NCBI GenBank assembly: GCA_029204225.1
Contig: CM055102.1
Location: forward strand, 28,574,969 to 28,638,968
Length of the DNA stretch: 64,000 bases
Source: Diphasiastrum complanatum
Taxonomy: Eukaryota; Streptophyta; Lycopodiopsida; Lycopodiales; Lycopodiaceae
Direction of reading: 5' to 3'
Position 1 is the stretch's first letter. The number at the start of each line of letters is the position of its first letter. Both the position numbers and the translations under genes were made by a program. This document shows, piece by piece, positions 13,740-25,728 of this stretch. The notes beneath the pieces are model-generated. The model saw only the letters and a program-made list of their open reading frames with translations. It searched no databases and had not been told where the DNA came from.

Positions 13740-16700
13740 TTATGATTGCAGGAGCTCCTCAGCTTTTTCTGCAACATGTTCAGCTGTGAACCCAAATTTC
13801 TTGAATACATCCAAATAGGGACCACTTGCTCCAAATTTATTCACAGCTACAATGGTTCCTTTCTGCCCAACATACTCCCTCCATCCAAGAGGTGAGCCTG
13901 CTTCCACACTCAGCCTTTTCTCCACATCACTGGGCAAAATCATACCCCTGTACTCCTCTGGTTGCTCATCAAACAGCTCCCAGCAAACTAGAGATACCAC
14001 TCTCACCTTTGTACCCTCACCTCTTAGCTTTTCAGCTGCTTTTTCACAGAGACAAAGTTCTGAACCTGTCCCTATCAGAATAATGTCTGGTTTTGCATTG
14101 TCTGAATTGTCACTCACTATGTATCCACCCTTCTCAACTCTTTCTACTGAAGTACCAGCCAAGCTTTCCACCTTTTGCCGAGACAAAGAAATGACTGATG
14201 GCCTATTTTCCTGACCGATTGCCACTCTATAAGCACCTGCTGTTTCATTACCATCAGCTGGACGAAGCACAAGCAGATTGGGTATAGCACGCAGCCCAGC
14301 AAGATGCTCCACAGGCTGATGAGTAGGCCCATCTTCTCCCAGACCAATGGAGTCATGCGTACAAATGAAAAGAACAACAGCCTTACTCAGAGCAGCAAGC
14401 CGCATGGAATTCTTCATGTAATCAGTGAAAACAAGAAAAGTTGCCGCAAATGGTACTAGCCCACTTCCATGATGAGCAATTCCATTGGATATGCCTGCCA
14501 TTGCATGCTCTCTCACTCCATAGCGAATATTCCTTCCCCAAGGAGTCTCATGCTGAAAATCCTCGTACTCCTTCAAATAGACTTTGTTTGAGCTTGCTAA
14601 ATCTGCACTTCCACCAATCAATCCTGGAAGCACTTTTGCTAATGCGTTCAAGCATTTCTCAGAGTAGCCCCTTGTTGCATCTGCGGAGTCTAAATCTTTC
14701 CACCGCTGGCAAAGACAAGTACAGCAAAGAAACTCAAAAATGCAAAAAACTAAAGAAACTGCAATATGGGTACAGCACAGAAAAATCAATGAAGCCTTTG
14801 CTATTTCTTACTGGAAGAACCTCATCCCAGTTGGAAGGAAGTCCACCATCAAAAAGTAGCATCAATTCACGTGCTTTTTCAGGATACTTTTGTTCATAAT
14901 TGACTAGTAATTGATTCCATTCTTTGTCCAAAAGCTCTCCTTTTCTAGCATTTCTCCTGAACTCCCTACAGTAAGATACCGAGATTGTGTGAAGACAAAG
15001 TTTGTGCAGTCAAGATAGTGCATAGCAAGACAAATCCACTATTCTATTTCACTAAAAAGGTTTGGCTAGCAATTAATAAAAAACTTCAAATCAAGGAGAG
15101 TAAAACTTACTGATAAACCATGGGAATCACATAAAATGGGTCTCTGTCCACCCAATGTAGGTCATCTTTGATATGCTGCAAATCATCGTCATCGAAGGTT
15201 CCATGATGGGATTTTGATGTACCTTCTTTTTTTGAAGGTCGTCCTATGCGTGACTTCACCTGTTTTTTGAATCATCGTCCGACTAACTCAGTAACACCCC
15301 CTTAGATCCAATTACGAATAATCAATAATTCTCAAGGAAAATGGAAGTGGTGTTTGAGTGATTGGTGTCCAAGTTATTATTCATTCGATTCAATGGAGTG
15401 CCAACAATTCCTTAATTCAGCCATTTTGATAAATACCACTACTTAGAGAGCAACACTTCAATTACTTGATCTAAGAAGATCAAGAACTTGCAATAATTTC
15501 ACTTGAATTTGATACAAATCTTAAATTTAAAGCATAGATCAACTACAAATACCTATACTGCTGTGCTTCATAGTGCTATCTCATGATGGATCATACCTGT
15601 CTAGTACGTAGCTTATCTCACAAGATTCCTTCTAGAAAGATTCCAACCTGAATGAATGTGGGCCTCTCAGTTTGCTTTAGTGCTTCTGCAAGAGCTTCAT
15701 TGAAAGTATTTGAATTATGGTACATATCCTCTACAACAATTGTGTGCCAGCCAAGAGCCCGATATCTGGCAGCTACATCCTCTGTAAAAGCCAGTTTCGT
15801 ACTTCCGTCAATGGTATTATTATTATCGTCATATATAAGTGTAAGCTTATTCAGTTTCCAATGTGCTGCTAGTGAAGAAGATTCATTGGAAATGCCCTCC
15901 ATTGCACAGCCATCACCCATGATGCAAAATCTGCAAGGAAATTGCACAAGAAGTTTTGTGAACTTGCAAGTTTTTCCAGATATATCCAGGAATCAGCAAA
16001 TGATTGTTTTCAAGGTAAATCACCTTTAACTGACCTAAATTCCAAGATCAAGCACAGAAAAAGGTTCCACAGAGAATTTAAGTTTCTAAGTGCACAGAAC
16101 ATACCATGCAAATGATATTTCACGCTTGCCATGTTAGAAATCCATAAATCATAATATGGATAGACAGACCAGGATGGCATTCTCTACCACTAAGCTATCC
16201 GTCCTGTTTGCTAGTTCTCTCTAGAATCTGGATTGATATTTTCAACACAACTTGGGCCACCTAAGCATGGCTTTGACCCCATGAACTGTTAGGTCTAACT
16301 TGGCTTTGGTACCATGTTAGAAATCAATAATTCATAATATGGATGGACAGACAAAGATTCGAACCCAAGACCTCCCTCATACCGGGTGGATGCTTTACCA
16401 CTAAGCTATCCACCCTGTTTGATGGTTCTCTCTAGATTATGGATTGATATTTCCGGCATGCCAACCCAATCCTTCAATTAGTGTCTCAGAAACAAATCGC
16501 TAGCTTATGATCAGTAGATGTTCAAAACTAGGAAGTTAATCAATGTATTATTTGAATGATGTGCGCTATAATTAGTTTCTTTATAATTTCTTGCTGAAAA
16601 CGATCTAAAATTTCAGATCCAGATGTCACTTAACACAAATGCACAACTTGTTAATTCGGAGGGATGCAACAAAATCAAATAAAACAATAGAGAGATTACA

Positions 16701-18787
16701 ACTTCTCTACAAATTATGCCTTATATTTTCAAAATAGTAGTTGTTTCACAAAAAAATAACTTTCTAAGAAAATTCATGGCTTACGTGCGATGGTCAACAA
16801 TGACAAAATCTGAGGTGTTAAATCGAGCTGCAAGATGTCGTTCTGCAAGAGCCAAACCTACTGCATTTGCAACTCCTTGCCCTAATGGACCTACAAGAAG
16901 AAATTTAAGATGTTATAAGTGGAAGCAATCCAGTACCAGAGAGTATTTTGAAAGCCATACTACATCTAGATTGAGACTTGTAGCTGTACAATGCATATAT
17001 ATTGGTTTCCAAGGGGCGTTTCAACTTGGGACCAAAGAAACTTTGGATGCCAAGCTAACCAGCTGAGCCAACCCCAATGAAACTGTATATTGGCTATGTC
17101 TACACATAGGAGATATTAAGCAAGGAAACTGCAGATTCTGAAGAGCTATGTCTGGTAGTGATTTTTGGCAGATCTCATATGCCTAATAGCAAAGTGCTCA
17201 AACAGCTCCTTAAAAGGTCTAGCACTATCTATTTTCGCGAATGCAATTTCAGGCAGAAGAGAAGATATTCAATTAAACGATTTGCAATTTTTTCGAAGTT
17301 GTTCACATGCAAATCTTCATCTTATTGGGTAACACTACAAGCTAAACTTCCATGGCAGTAAGTTCTATGCAAATTTTATCCACTATTTGATTGAAATCTT
17401 ACTACTAGTTTTACAGGATAACAGAACGACGGTCAAACAGAAGGTAAGTAGGAGACTTCAAGACCATCTAAAGACCAACGCAAGAGAAAGAATACGCTAA
17501 AAGAAAGATAATTTTGACTTCTGGGGCAGAATTTCACACTGGCTCAATCACAGGCATATTTCAAATAAAATTATCATGTGCCTGCAGTGACTGTAAATTT
17601 TTTATGATTTGTTGAAGGTTTACAAGTGAATTGTTTGGTTATAAAAACAACACAGCTAACAAAATTCTTATGCAAACCTGTAGTGACTTCAACTCCAGCA
17701 GTGAGGACATTTTCCGGATGTCCTGGCGTTCTAGCTCCCAGCTTACATAACTTCTTTAGATCCTCAATCTGGTGGTTAAAGATGACATTTTAGCTTTAAG
17801 ATCACATTGAAGGCAAGCGCCAAAAATAATTAATGTAACTTAACCCTGACCTTCGCACTACAAATCTTTGAATTTTGCCCAAGGTCTTCAAGACTTTTTT
17901 TAGCACTGTTTGAGAAAAGTTAGCTCAAGAATCATTGTTGTGCTATATATAATGAACAAAGATGAACAAAAAACACAAGACAGAGAGACAGTAACCTGAA
18001 CAGAGTGGAATCCAGCAAGATGCAAGCTGATATACTGGAGAAGACAACCGTGACCTGCGCTCAGCACAAAGCGGTCACGATTGAACCAATTTGGATTTTT
18101 AGGATTGTACTTCATCACCTTCCCATACAATGTGTATGCAACTTCAGCTATACCCATCGCCATTCCTGGATGTCCAGCTTTGGCATTGTTTACAGAATCC
18201 ACTACTAGCATCCGCATGTTGTCTGTGCACCTTCGATCAATTTGAGCTTGCAGCCACTCTTGATCCCACACCTTCCCTTCCTTCTCGACTGTCTCATGTC
18301 CAAAAACAGTCTCAAGTTCCTTCTTCCAAGCCTCCAGATGCCCATTTTCTCTGCCCTCGGCTTCTTTTTCAGAGAGCTCCTTTTCATCATGTGACAGTTC
18401 TAACTTATTTGCTACATCTGGTTCGTGGATTTGCAAAGAAATTCCCTTTCTCGCTGCTTCAACTGCATTCTCGTTAAGCTCAGCACTAACAAATTTTCTG
18501 TTATAGGAGGCACGTTTCGCTCTCATTGCAACATGCCCATCTTGAGCTACCATACCCCTCTGGTAGCAACCTCTGAGTTGATGATAATGAGGAAATATGG
18601 CATACCTACATCTTCCAGCTCTTTGCTTGTTCTGGCTGTTTAATTTGCAATGCAAAGAAGAATCAACCATGAAATTATGAGCTTGACTAGGTGAATTATC
18701 TACATACAAACTGAAACTGCCGTTGTTGATAATGCTCAACACAGGTGTGATTGCCATTGTAAGAGGGTGCAGAGTAAGCACCAGCAA
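13740..18787 (-). CDS. Transketolase, plastid-type, divergent paralogue (7 exons)
   Basis: Thiamine-diphosphate enzyme of the Calvin cycle and pentose phosphate pathway, transferring two-carbon ketol units between sugar phosphates. Exons, 5' to 3': 18787-17996, 17768-17678, 16890-16785, 15930-15648, 15259-15111, 14965-14812, 14705-13740. All introns are GT-AG and reading phase is kept at every junction, giving 846 codons (836 from the next Met at 18757). Visible landmarks: GHPG (His206), SAGHG (His246), GPLGQG (295-300), the ThDP motif GDG (335-337) leading to YDDNN, a SHHG loop (442-444), GSADLASSN (557-565), the catalytic Glu591 in VREHAM, and [13 protein letters not shown]. About 75 N-terminal residues look like a transit peptide, then an acidic Glu/Lys-rich linker (about 105-170) makes it longer than the usual plant enzyme of about 740 residues. 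Core wording differs from typical plant forms ([24 protein letters not shown]), suggesting a divergent paralogue. No lesion seen. Confidence 0.93.
16132..16458 (-). mobile_element. TRIM (miniature LTR retrotransposon) in transketolase intron 3
   Basis: Two short direct repeats, 16132-16247 (116 bp) and 16315-16458 (144 bp), start TG and end CA. They flank about 67 bp containing a PBS-like site (16302-16314, minus strand TGGTACCAAAGCC, two mismatches from the initiator Met site). A 5-bp duplication TGCCA lies at 16127-16131 and 16459-16463. Length 327 bp, no coding capacity, same orientation as the host gene. The right repeat (5' LTR) carries tRNA-like A and B boxes; the left one has lost the B-box part through a deletion of about 28 bp. 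Confidence 0.88.
16355..16408 (-). promoter_or_regulatory. tRNA-like RNA polymerase III A and B boxes inside TRIM LTR
   Basis: On the minus strand, TAGCTTAGTGG (16398-16408) fits the A-box pattern TRGCNNAGYNGG, and GGTTCGAATCT (16355-16365) fits the B-box pattern GGTTCGANTCC at ten of eleven positions. Their spacing is in the tRNA range. The folded tRNA is not complete, so this is a pol III promoter-like or tRNA-derived segment, not a tRNA gene. Confidence 0.65.
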
Positions 18788-18971
18788 TTAAATCAATTGG
18801 TAGAGATTAAACAGAGAAATAATACATCAAGATTTCCATGAGGCTAGAACGTAGCCCATGTAATTGTCTTTCAGGGATGTCATCAAATAGTTGCGATCAA
18901 AATCCAAGGCTTTTGCAGCGAGTAAATCTTTGGTTGAATTTGGTGATCAAATTGGAGATACATAAGTAGCG

Positions 18972-19017
<46 letters not shown>

Positions 19018-19100
19018 GGGGTGGGGGAGAGGTGGAGGCCCGTACAAGACGAAAAATGGCACGATTGTGTATGGCCATGTGTCACCCAACTAATAGGTGC
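18788..19100 (-). promoter_or_regulatory. Transketolase 5' flank with CT-rich patch
   Basis: Upstream of the start codon on the minus strand. A (GA)n tract at 18977-19013 reads as CT on the gene strand, like the pyrimidine patches common in plant core promoters and 5' UTRs. No convincing TATA box was found, and the transcription start is unknown. Confidence 0.35.
18977..19013. repeat. (GA)n microsatellite
   Basis: About 37 bp of GA followed by a purine-rich AAAAGGGGGG stretch, 190 bp upstream of the transketolase start. Confidence 0.95.
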
Positions 19101-21260
19101 CAAAATTAAATTGTGGCAGAGGCCCATTTCTCTAGCTTATGAAACTATGATTTCTCTAGGTTATCTACTGGGATAATGATTTTCAACAAACCTTTAAGTG
19201 GAAATCCTGCCATTAGGGATTGAAAGTTTTTAGGGATTGGAGCTTTTCCTTTGGTCCCATGTTCAAGTTCCCCTTGGAGACCAAGTTGCATTAAGGATTG
19301 CAAAATTGTTAAGCCATTTTCATGGCCAGATGACCCCATTTCTATGGTGGGATGATCTAGTGAGAAGGTCACTAAAAAATTCATTCACTTATTGTGTTGT
19401 GAAGTCATTACTATGTGTCATGTTGGCAACTATAGTCTTGAAAAGGTTATCGTTAAAGGGGGTGCTTAAAATTTTTGAGGCCACATATAGTAGAGAGTAG
19501 GTAATCGTCTTGGTCATACATGGAAGTATTTTCATGTAAATTGGGGCATGAGTCCAAATAGCACAATATGAATGGGGCACGAGTTCAAATAACACACTAT
19601 GAGTGTTCATGAATGAACGAAGATAAACACCATTGCTATTAGCATACATTTCTAGCAAAATATAATCCTTATGTACCACAACGTTCTTGTTTTTTTCTTT
19701 TTGCGTGACCCTTACACGTTGGCCAAGGGGAGCGGAGGCGCCCGAAAGTCGATGTTTCGATGCCATTATGAAAGTGAGCAACAAATGACTGAAAGTATCA
19801 CCTCATGTTATTGAGACATGCAAATACAAGCAAAAAAGCAAAACTGGCTTTAGGCTCTACATGCAGGGAGGCATTCCAAACATCATAGTGGATAACTTGT
19901 AAGATATGAAGAGCAAATTGTAAACATGTAGTTGTTGAAACCAAAGTGTGTGAACCATAAAAAATCTATTGATTGTGAGCCTTCCATATTTTCCATAACA
20001 TAGAAAGCATGCACAAGTCCCAAAAGATAAGAGATAAACACTCCACTATTTGTGAGTCTCCTAACAAGATAGAGGAAACTGAAAACATTGCTAATCCACA
20101 TATCATGCCAACAATGGAAACGTAAATGCTCAATGGTATCTTCCTCTAGTTGACAAACTTTATTTTGGAAACAAGCCCCCTTCGGACCTTCCAATCTTTA
20201 TCAATGTTAAACACCTCTTACAAAATGCTAGCCTCTCGCCTCTCGCCTATGCATAATAATGTGTTATCCAACCCTTAATGCATGGACTTTTGTTGATTTT
20301 TTACTGGCCTTCTCTATTGACTCCATCATTCTTTGCGTTGACCTGAATGAAGCATTCAACAAAATAATTCTTTGCTGCCATACCCTGAGAATTTCTCCTC
20401 TATTCTAGGATCTTTATATAGAGGGAGGACATGGCTATGTGGAAAACTCTTCACTGTACAAGGTATAATAAATCCAAATTAGTACTTGGTATGTCAATCT
20501 AGCATCTTTAGTATTAAGCACTTAGCCTACTGGCAGTTATCATAAATCTACAACCATGTGCTTTCTATTCATACATGTATATAATCAAAGTGAGCTAATA
20601 ATCATAAAATAGTTGAATGATCAAATGAAATGTATTGCATGTTATCTAAGCATAAGAATAAAGATACGTGCAATCAGACAAGTCGAAACATATTGTTGAG
20701 TGTTTGTGCAATAGCTTTGCTCATCTCAATATTGCACTATCCGTCTTCAAATTGATTTGAGAAGTCTGTGCACACTTGAATGCTTTCTATTAATGTGATA
20801 CTATAGTTTCATTATTGAATGAATTACCTTTCAAGAGTCATTTCAAAACATCATAATGCATGAATGTCACTTAATAAGCTTTTTCTTTTATTTTCGCATC
20901 TTTGATATAATTCATAGTAGTTCATTTAGTTCATGTTCATGGTTCATTTCATGATCTTTGTTTGTTCTATACAGTTATGTATATTTTTTATTTTACAATA
21001 CTAACTGACTGATCGAGCTAACCAGAACTAACATGGCTATCTACAATGTCTCAAATAGTTCCAAACAGTAGGCTAGATTGATCATTTAATAGTATCGGTA
21101 GCAAAAAAATTTCTACAATCACAAAAGGATGTTGCATCTATCTAATCATATAGAACAAGATACCATAATTTTCATACTCAGAGTGAATCCCTTAAGTCCA
21201 TCTTGCAGATTTGTCCAACAAGCCTAACTGGGTCACTTCAACTACACCCCCCTATGATTC
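19101..21260. other. Spacer with only weak coding relics
   Basis: Apart from the possible LINE relic at 19883-20194, nothing is supported. The minus frame at 19389-19784 shows no family motif. Confidence 0.35.
19883..20194 (-). pseudogene. Possible LINE zinc-binding (zf-RVT) remnant
   Basis: The minus frame has CFQNKVCQLEEDTIEHLRFH then C, resembling the Cys/His signature after the RT domain of plant L1-like LINEs (C..C...E.I.HLF.HC), followed by an aromatic-rich tail. Frame context is lost on both sides and no RT domain or poly(A) tail is adjacent, so this is a tentative relic. Confidence 0.45.
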
Positions 21261-21264
21261 ACTA

Positions 21265-21440
21265 CTGACAGTATGCAAATCGGCCACCAACATGAGTTTT
21301 AGGCCTCTAACCATTAATTATGATTAAATGCCATGAGGGCCAACCTCTCATAATCATAACTATTTTAAGGATCCAGGTAGGCCCTTACTCCCTTGTGAGA
21401 TATAAATCCCAGGTCAAAGGTTCATGGACATGACATGTAC
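21265..21440 (+). repeat. Dispersed repeat, inverted partner of 6950-7135
   Basis: Carries the same ordered words as 6950-7135 on the opposite strand (CCACCAACATGAGTTT, AACCATTAATTATGATTA, CTCATAATCATAA, AGGTAGGCCC). Divergence and indels mark it as an old repeat. Confidence 0.7.
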
Positions 21441-21557
21441 TCTTCTCTCCCTCCCACAATGGAAGAAGAAAGGTAAAGGGCTCCTATTAGAGAGTGCGTA
21501 GAGGAGCCCTTAACTCAATGTAGGCTGATGACATGCATTAGTATCATTTCTTTTATG

Positions 21558-21705
<148 letters not shown>

Positions 21706-22339
21706 CTCTAGACTGATGGGCTACTTATTGCCTACTAAGCCCTATCATGTACTTAGCCTATACACATTGCTATTGTGAGTTTAGTGTGAATGTACAATGT
21801 TTTGGAGAGCAATCGGTTACGGTCTTGTCCTGAAGCACTTTGTGATGTGCTACTGTGATTGAATCAATCATAGTTTGTTTATTGATAACTTGGTATCAGA
21901 TCTAGAGAAAGGTGATTGCAATCACTTGACAAGGACGAGAGTTAGATTTGAAAAAAACTGAGTCGAATTCATGTCGGTTTGAGCAAATAGTGAAGCTCAC
22001 CAAGAAACAACAAAAATCGTCGCTTGGAAGCTGTGGTACATCAAATTGAATAGTTGAAGATTTGACAAATTGCTCATAGGAAAATCAAAGACTCTCACTA
22101 TATTAGTGAGTGAGAATTCTTATTGGAATTTGAGTTTTGGGAGATTGAAAATCTAAGGTTTCCATGAAAAGATTTCTCGAGAAGGAGTCTTTGCTCAGTG
22201 TGCACTTGATACTCCACCAATTAGCAAACTGTTCGAAAGCGACAGTCAATAGGCTGTGGTGCGACCTCAAAAGAATGGTTAGCTACCAGGGAAAGCATTG
22301 AGAAAGCTTGTTGTGTGCTTATGAATGCTAACCAAAGTT

Positions 22340-22546
22340 TCGTACCATGGCACTTGGTACGACACGAGTTTCGTAGATGTCGTGGAACTGAAGTTCCACG
22401 ACACCCACGACACCTGTTTTTTTGTTTTTTAATTTTTTTAAAGTCAAAACTAAAAAAAAAAAAAAACCAGGTGCTGTACCACAGCACGTGTGTCATGGTA
22501 CGACACTTGTCACAGCACTCAAACCCCACGACACCTGTGTCGTGGG
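22340..22546. repeat. Cluster of short perfect palindromes (TGTCGTGG family)
   Basis: Three inverted repeats: CGTACCA/TGGTACG (22341-22361), TGTCGTGGAACT/AGTTCCACGACA with a 2-bp loop (22378-22403), and CCCACGACAC/GTGTCGTGGG with a 2-bp loop (22525-22546). Between them are T-rich and A-rich runs that also pair. The whole segment could fold into stacked hairpins; no transposase or TSD was identified. Confidence 0.75.
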
Positions 22547-23620
22547 AAAAATGATGAGAAACCCTGGTCTGGGGTTTGAAGGTGGAAAAATCCTAAAACT
22601 CTTGCTAATGGAAACCATTTTCAGCTCTGTAAAGTGTTGATCAAGGACACCTTGGTCCAGGGAGAGTGATCTCCAAAGGCCGTGGAGGCCCATGAGAAGT
22701 AGAGCACACAGGATCAGTTTTGGAGGAGGGTAGCCAAAGCTATCATTTTCATGGAGAAGAGAGGAGAGGAGGGCGTCGTAGGTCAGATTTTACGCACAGG
22801 CCTGTAGTACTTTGAGGGTTCTGGTGTTACAAGAGTGTGGCTTGGCGTGCGGATCTAGTCATATCCATTGGATTGTGCCTAATCAAAATCAATGGTCCTT
22901 AGGAAATTTATCATGGCCATATATCTGAATTCAAGAGTTTAGATGCTATTGAAATGACCTGAAAGCACCTAAAGAGTATTATGGCCTTCAACTTCTTTAA
23001 AAATTTTCACTCTAGATTGGGCCTTGAATCTCGAAGTTTTAGAAGCTTGAAGTCAAGGTGAAAAATTAGTTCAAAACTTAGAAAAGCCCCTATTTTGGCC
23101 TTCCTTAACCATTTTGGCCCAAACGAAGGGCACAGGACTGTACCTACAAGCACAATACCAAAAAATAAAGTGATTATCGTGAAAATTTGCTCAGTCCATG
23201 CCAGAAGTCATTTGCCCCTTTTAAGAAGCACCTAGTTGGGAGTGTGTGGCAAAAACATTTCTTGAACAAAAACGGTCTTGGCTTCCAATTTGCTAACTAA
23301 GCGGTGGGTGGCTTGGTAAAAAAAAAGTTGTAGGTCACTATTTTTTACTTATGACATCGCCATTGGAATCGAAACACTCTTTTTAGCCTATAGATGTGTT
23401 TTTAAATAGTTTGGAGATGGCTAATGTTAATGAGTCAATTTTGGTCGAGGGAAGTAAATTGAATGGCACATTGTTAGAGATCTAAACACCACAATAGGGC
23501 AAATACTAACTGATCCACCCATGTCGGGACCCAACATGGGGCTCTATCCTGCTGACAGGGTCCCTATGTTGTGTTAGGCCCGCCATGGCTATGGACTGTG
23601 CCGGGGCACACTACTCACAT
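22547..23620. other. Spacer, nothing recognised
   Basis: No coding or repeat signal that I can support lies between the palindrome cluster and the left LTR of the chromovirus. Confidence 0.35.
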
Positions 23621-24420
23621 TGTCTTGCTGTAGACCAATATGGCCAAGGAATAAAGGCTATCCTATCTTCCATTCTTTTTGTATGAAACATATTTGAATA
23701 TTAGAGCTTGTTACTCTAACTGATGAAATGTTTGTGCAGGTATCAATACCTTAATACTAGAAATAAAAACTGTAAATCAATGCTAACAGTTTGATGTGCA
23801 GATTCTACAAGTAGAAGCTAATGATGAACTATTTCAATGGTATGTTATAACACCTAACCTTTTACTTTAAGGCTATGTGCAAGTACTTAAAGGAGTGCCT
23901 AAAGAATGAACTAAAGAAGCTTCTTAAAGCTTAAAGATGGTACCAAAAGAAGGTTTTCCTAAAAGTCTATAAAGATTTGGAGAAGAAACCAAAGGACTGA
24001 TCTTTGTGTCACACTCCACTATGATTGGGGATGGCCAAGCCCTAGAAAAATAGGGCTTAGAAATTGATTAATATTATTGCAAGATAAGATGGACATATAC
24101 AAAGCCTTTCCCATTTAATGAATACACTTGGGGTGAATCCCAATGTTGTAAACCAAGAAAATACAACTTGATAGTGGCTAACATTAATGTTAAGCTACCC
24201 ACCTTCTATGCTTTTCAATATGTAGTTTACCTACTTTGCCACATGGCTTGTAAGACATAGGACACCTAAGGAAATGCGCCTTCCTACTCCTTTATTGTTG
24301 ATAAAACCCCTCTCACATCTATACACCTCACCCTCTCACTTTACTTCTCCTAGAGTCTCCCTTACACCTCTCACACTTGTTTTGGATACCTCATCCACTC
24401 CCTTAAGCCTATCCCTTCCC

Positions 24421-24427
24421 TATAAAA
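24421..24427 (+). promoter_or_regulatory. LTR TATA box
   Basis: TATAAAA within the left LTR, about 160 bp before the CT tract and in pyrimidine-rich context. A plausible U3 promoter position, not otherwise tested. Confidence 0.5.
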
Positions 24428-24579
24428 GGAGAAACTCGCCCATCTCCCTCATTATTCATCTCCATTTCATTTTTGCTTGCTTCTTGCTTTTGTCTCTTTG
24501 TGTGTAGGTGCTTGGAGAAGGAAGCTTGGAGCTATGGCTTAAGGAGGTTACACCATATTTGGATTGGAATCCATTTGGA

Positions 24580-24702
<123 letters not shown>

Positions 24703-24711
24703 CTAAAACTT

Positions 24712-24867
24712 GCATGCCATCCCATCTATTGCCTAATGTTCATGCATGTCAGTTTAGACTCTTGAATGCCATGCCATCCATTGCCTAATGTCCATGCATG
24801 TCAGTTTAGACTCTTGCATGCCATGCCATCCATTGCCTAATGTCCATGCATGTCAGTTTTGACTCTT
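24712..24867. repeat. 52-bp tandem triplication in the LTR
   Basis: Units 24712-24763, 24764-24815 and 24816-24867 are almost identical; the first has a few extra differences (CCCATCTATT against GCCATCCATT). The right LTR keeps one unit equivalent, at about 29237-29290. Confidence 0.95.
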
Positions 24868-25395
24868 GCATATCATTCTGACTCTTGGATATTATGCATG
24901 CTCCTCTCTTGACCATTAAACTTTGTATGTCATAGGAAACCATATCATTGACCATGCTTGTTCATTATCTGAAGTCCACACTATTGCATGCATAAGGAAA
25001 CAAGTTCAAATCCCATGCTCGTAAATCTTTGACAAAATCTACCCTTTTCTTTCATGAGATTATTTATGATCCAATTTTGTTAACATCTAAATGATGTAAA
25101 GATTTCAAGAATTCATAAGACCAATCCATCCTCGGTATATGTATTTGGCCAAGGGCCATTTGATCTTGCATAATTTATAAAAAAATCCTTCCGGGGGGGG
25201 GGGGTCCTCATCTTGACCCCTCAGCAAGTCTCGTGATTGAATGATTTTGTGATTGAATGATGTTATTTCTTTGATAAGCCATGAGTCTTTTTTGGGTATG
25301 TTCATCAATGTTTTGTTAGCTTGTTTCTTTTAATGACACAACGTTAAAGTCAAAACTTTAGAAGTTTAGGAGACCTTCACTTCGAGTTCACAGTT

Positions 25396-25408
25396 TGGTA
25401 TCAAAGCC
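25396..25408 (+). other. Primer-binding site
   Basis: TGGTATCAAAGCC, one base different from the 3' end complement of initiator tRNA-Met, 3 bp after the LTR end. Confidence 0.75.
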
Positions 25409-25728
25409 AAGGTCTACTATTTTTCTTTATTTGTGAAATTGTTGTGAAGACCTTGTTTGTTCATACTTAAAACCAATGCCAATACATAGGAATTTGTATG
25501 TTCACTTTTGAATAGACTTCCCTTCCGTTCGAATTTCCTTCTTTTTACAAGATCTCTTTAATACTAGAGCTAATAGACTCCATTTGGGGGATCCTCAAGA
25601 ATTGGATCTCCAACTTGATTTTTATTTTAGAGACAATTCTTTGCAAATGTGAGCTTCTATCTTTCTTTTTGGAGAATGGCATTTTTCTGAATCGCAAGTA
25701 CTTTTTGCCTTGAGTTTGTGTATTTCAG

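Noticed and set aside
14144-14899. Other frames across the transketolase exons
   Set aside because: They overlap the verified exons out of frame and carry no motif.
16130-16465. tRNA gene on the minus strand in the transketolase intron
   Set aside because: A and B boxes fit, but no full cloverleaf or acceptor stem forms, and TG...CA repeats with a TSD show a mobile element instead.
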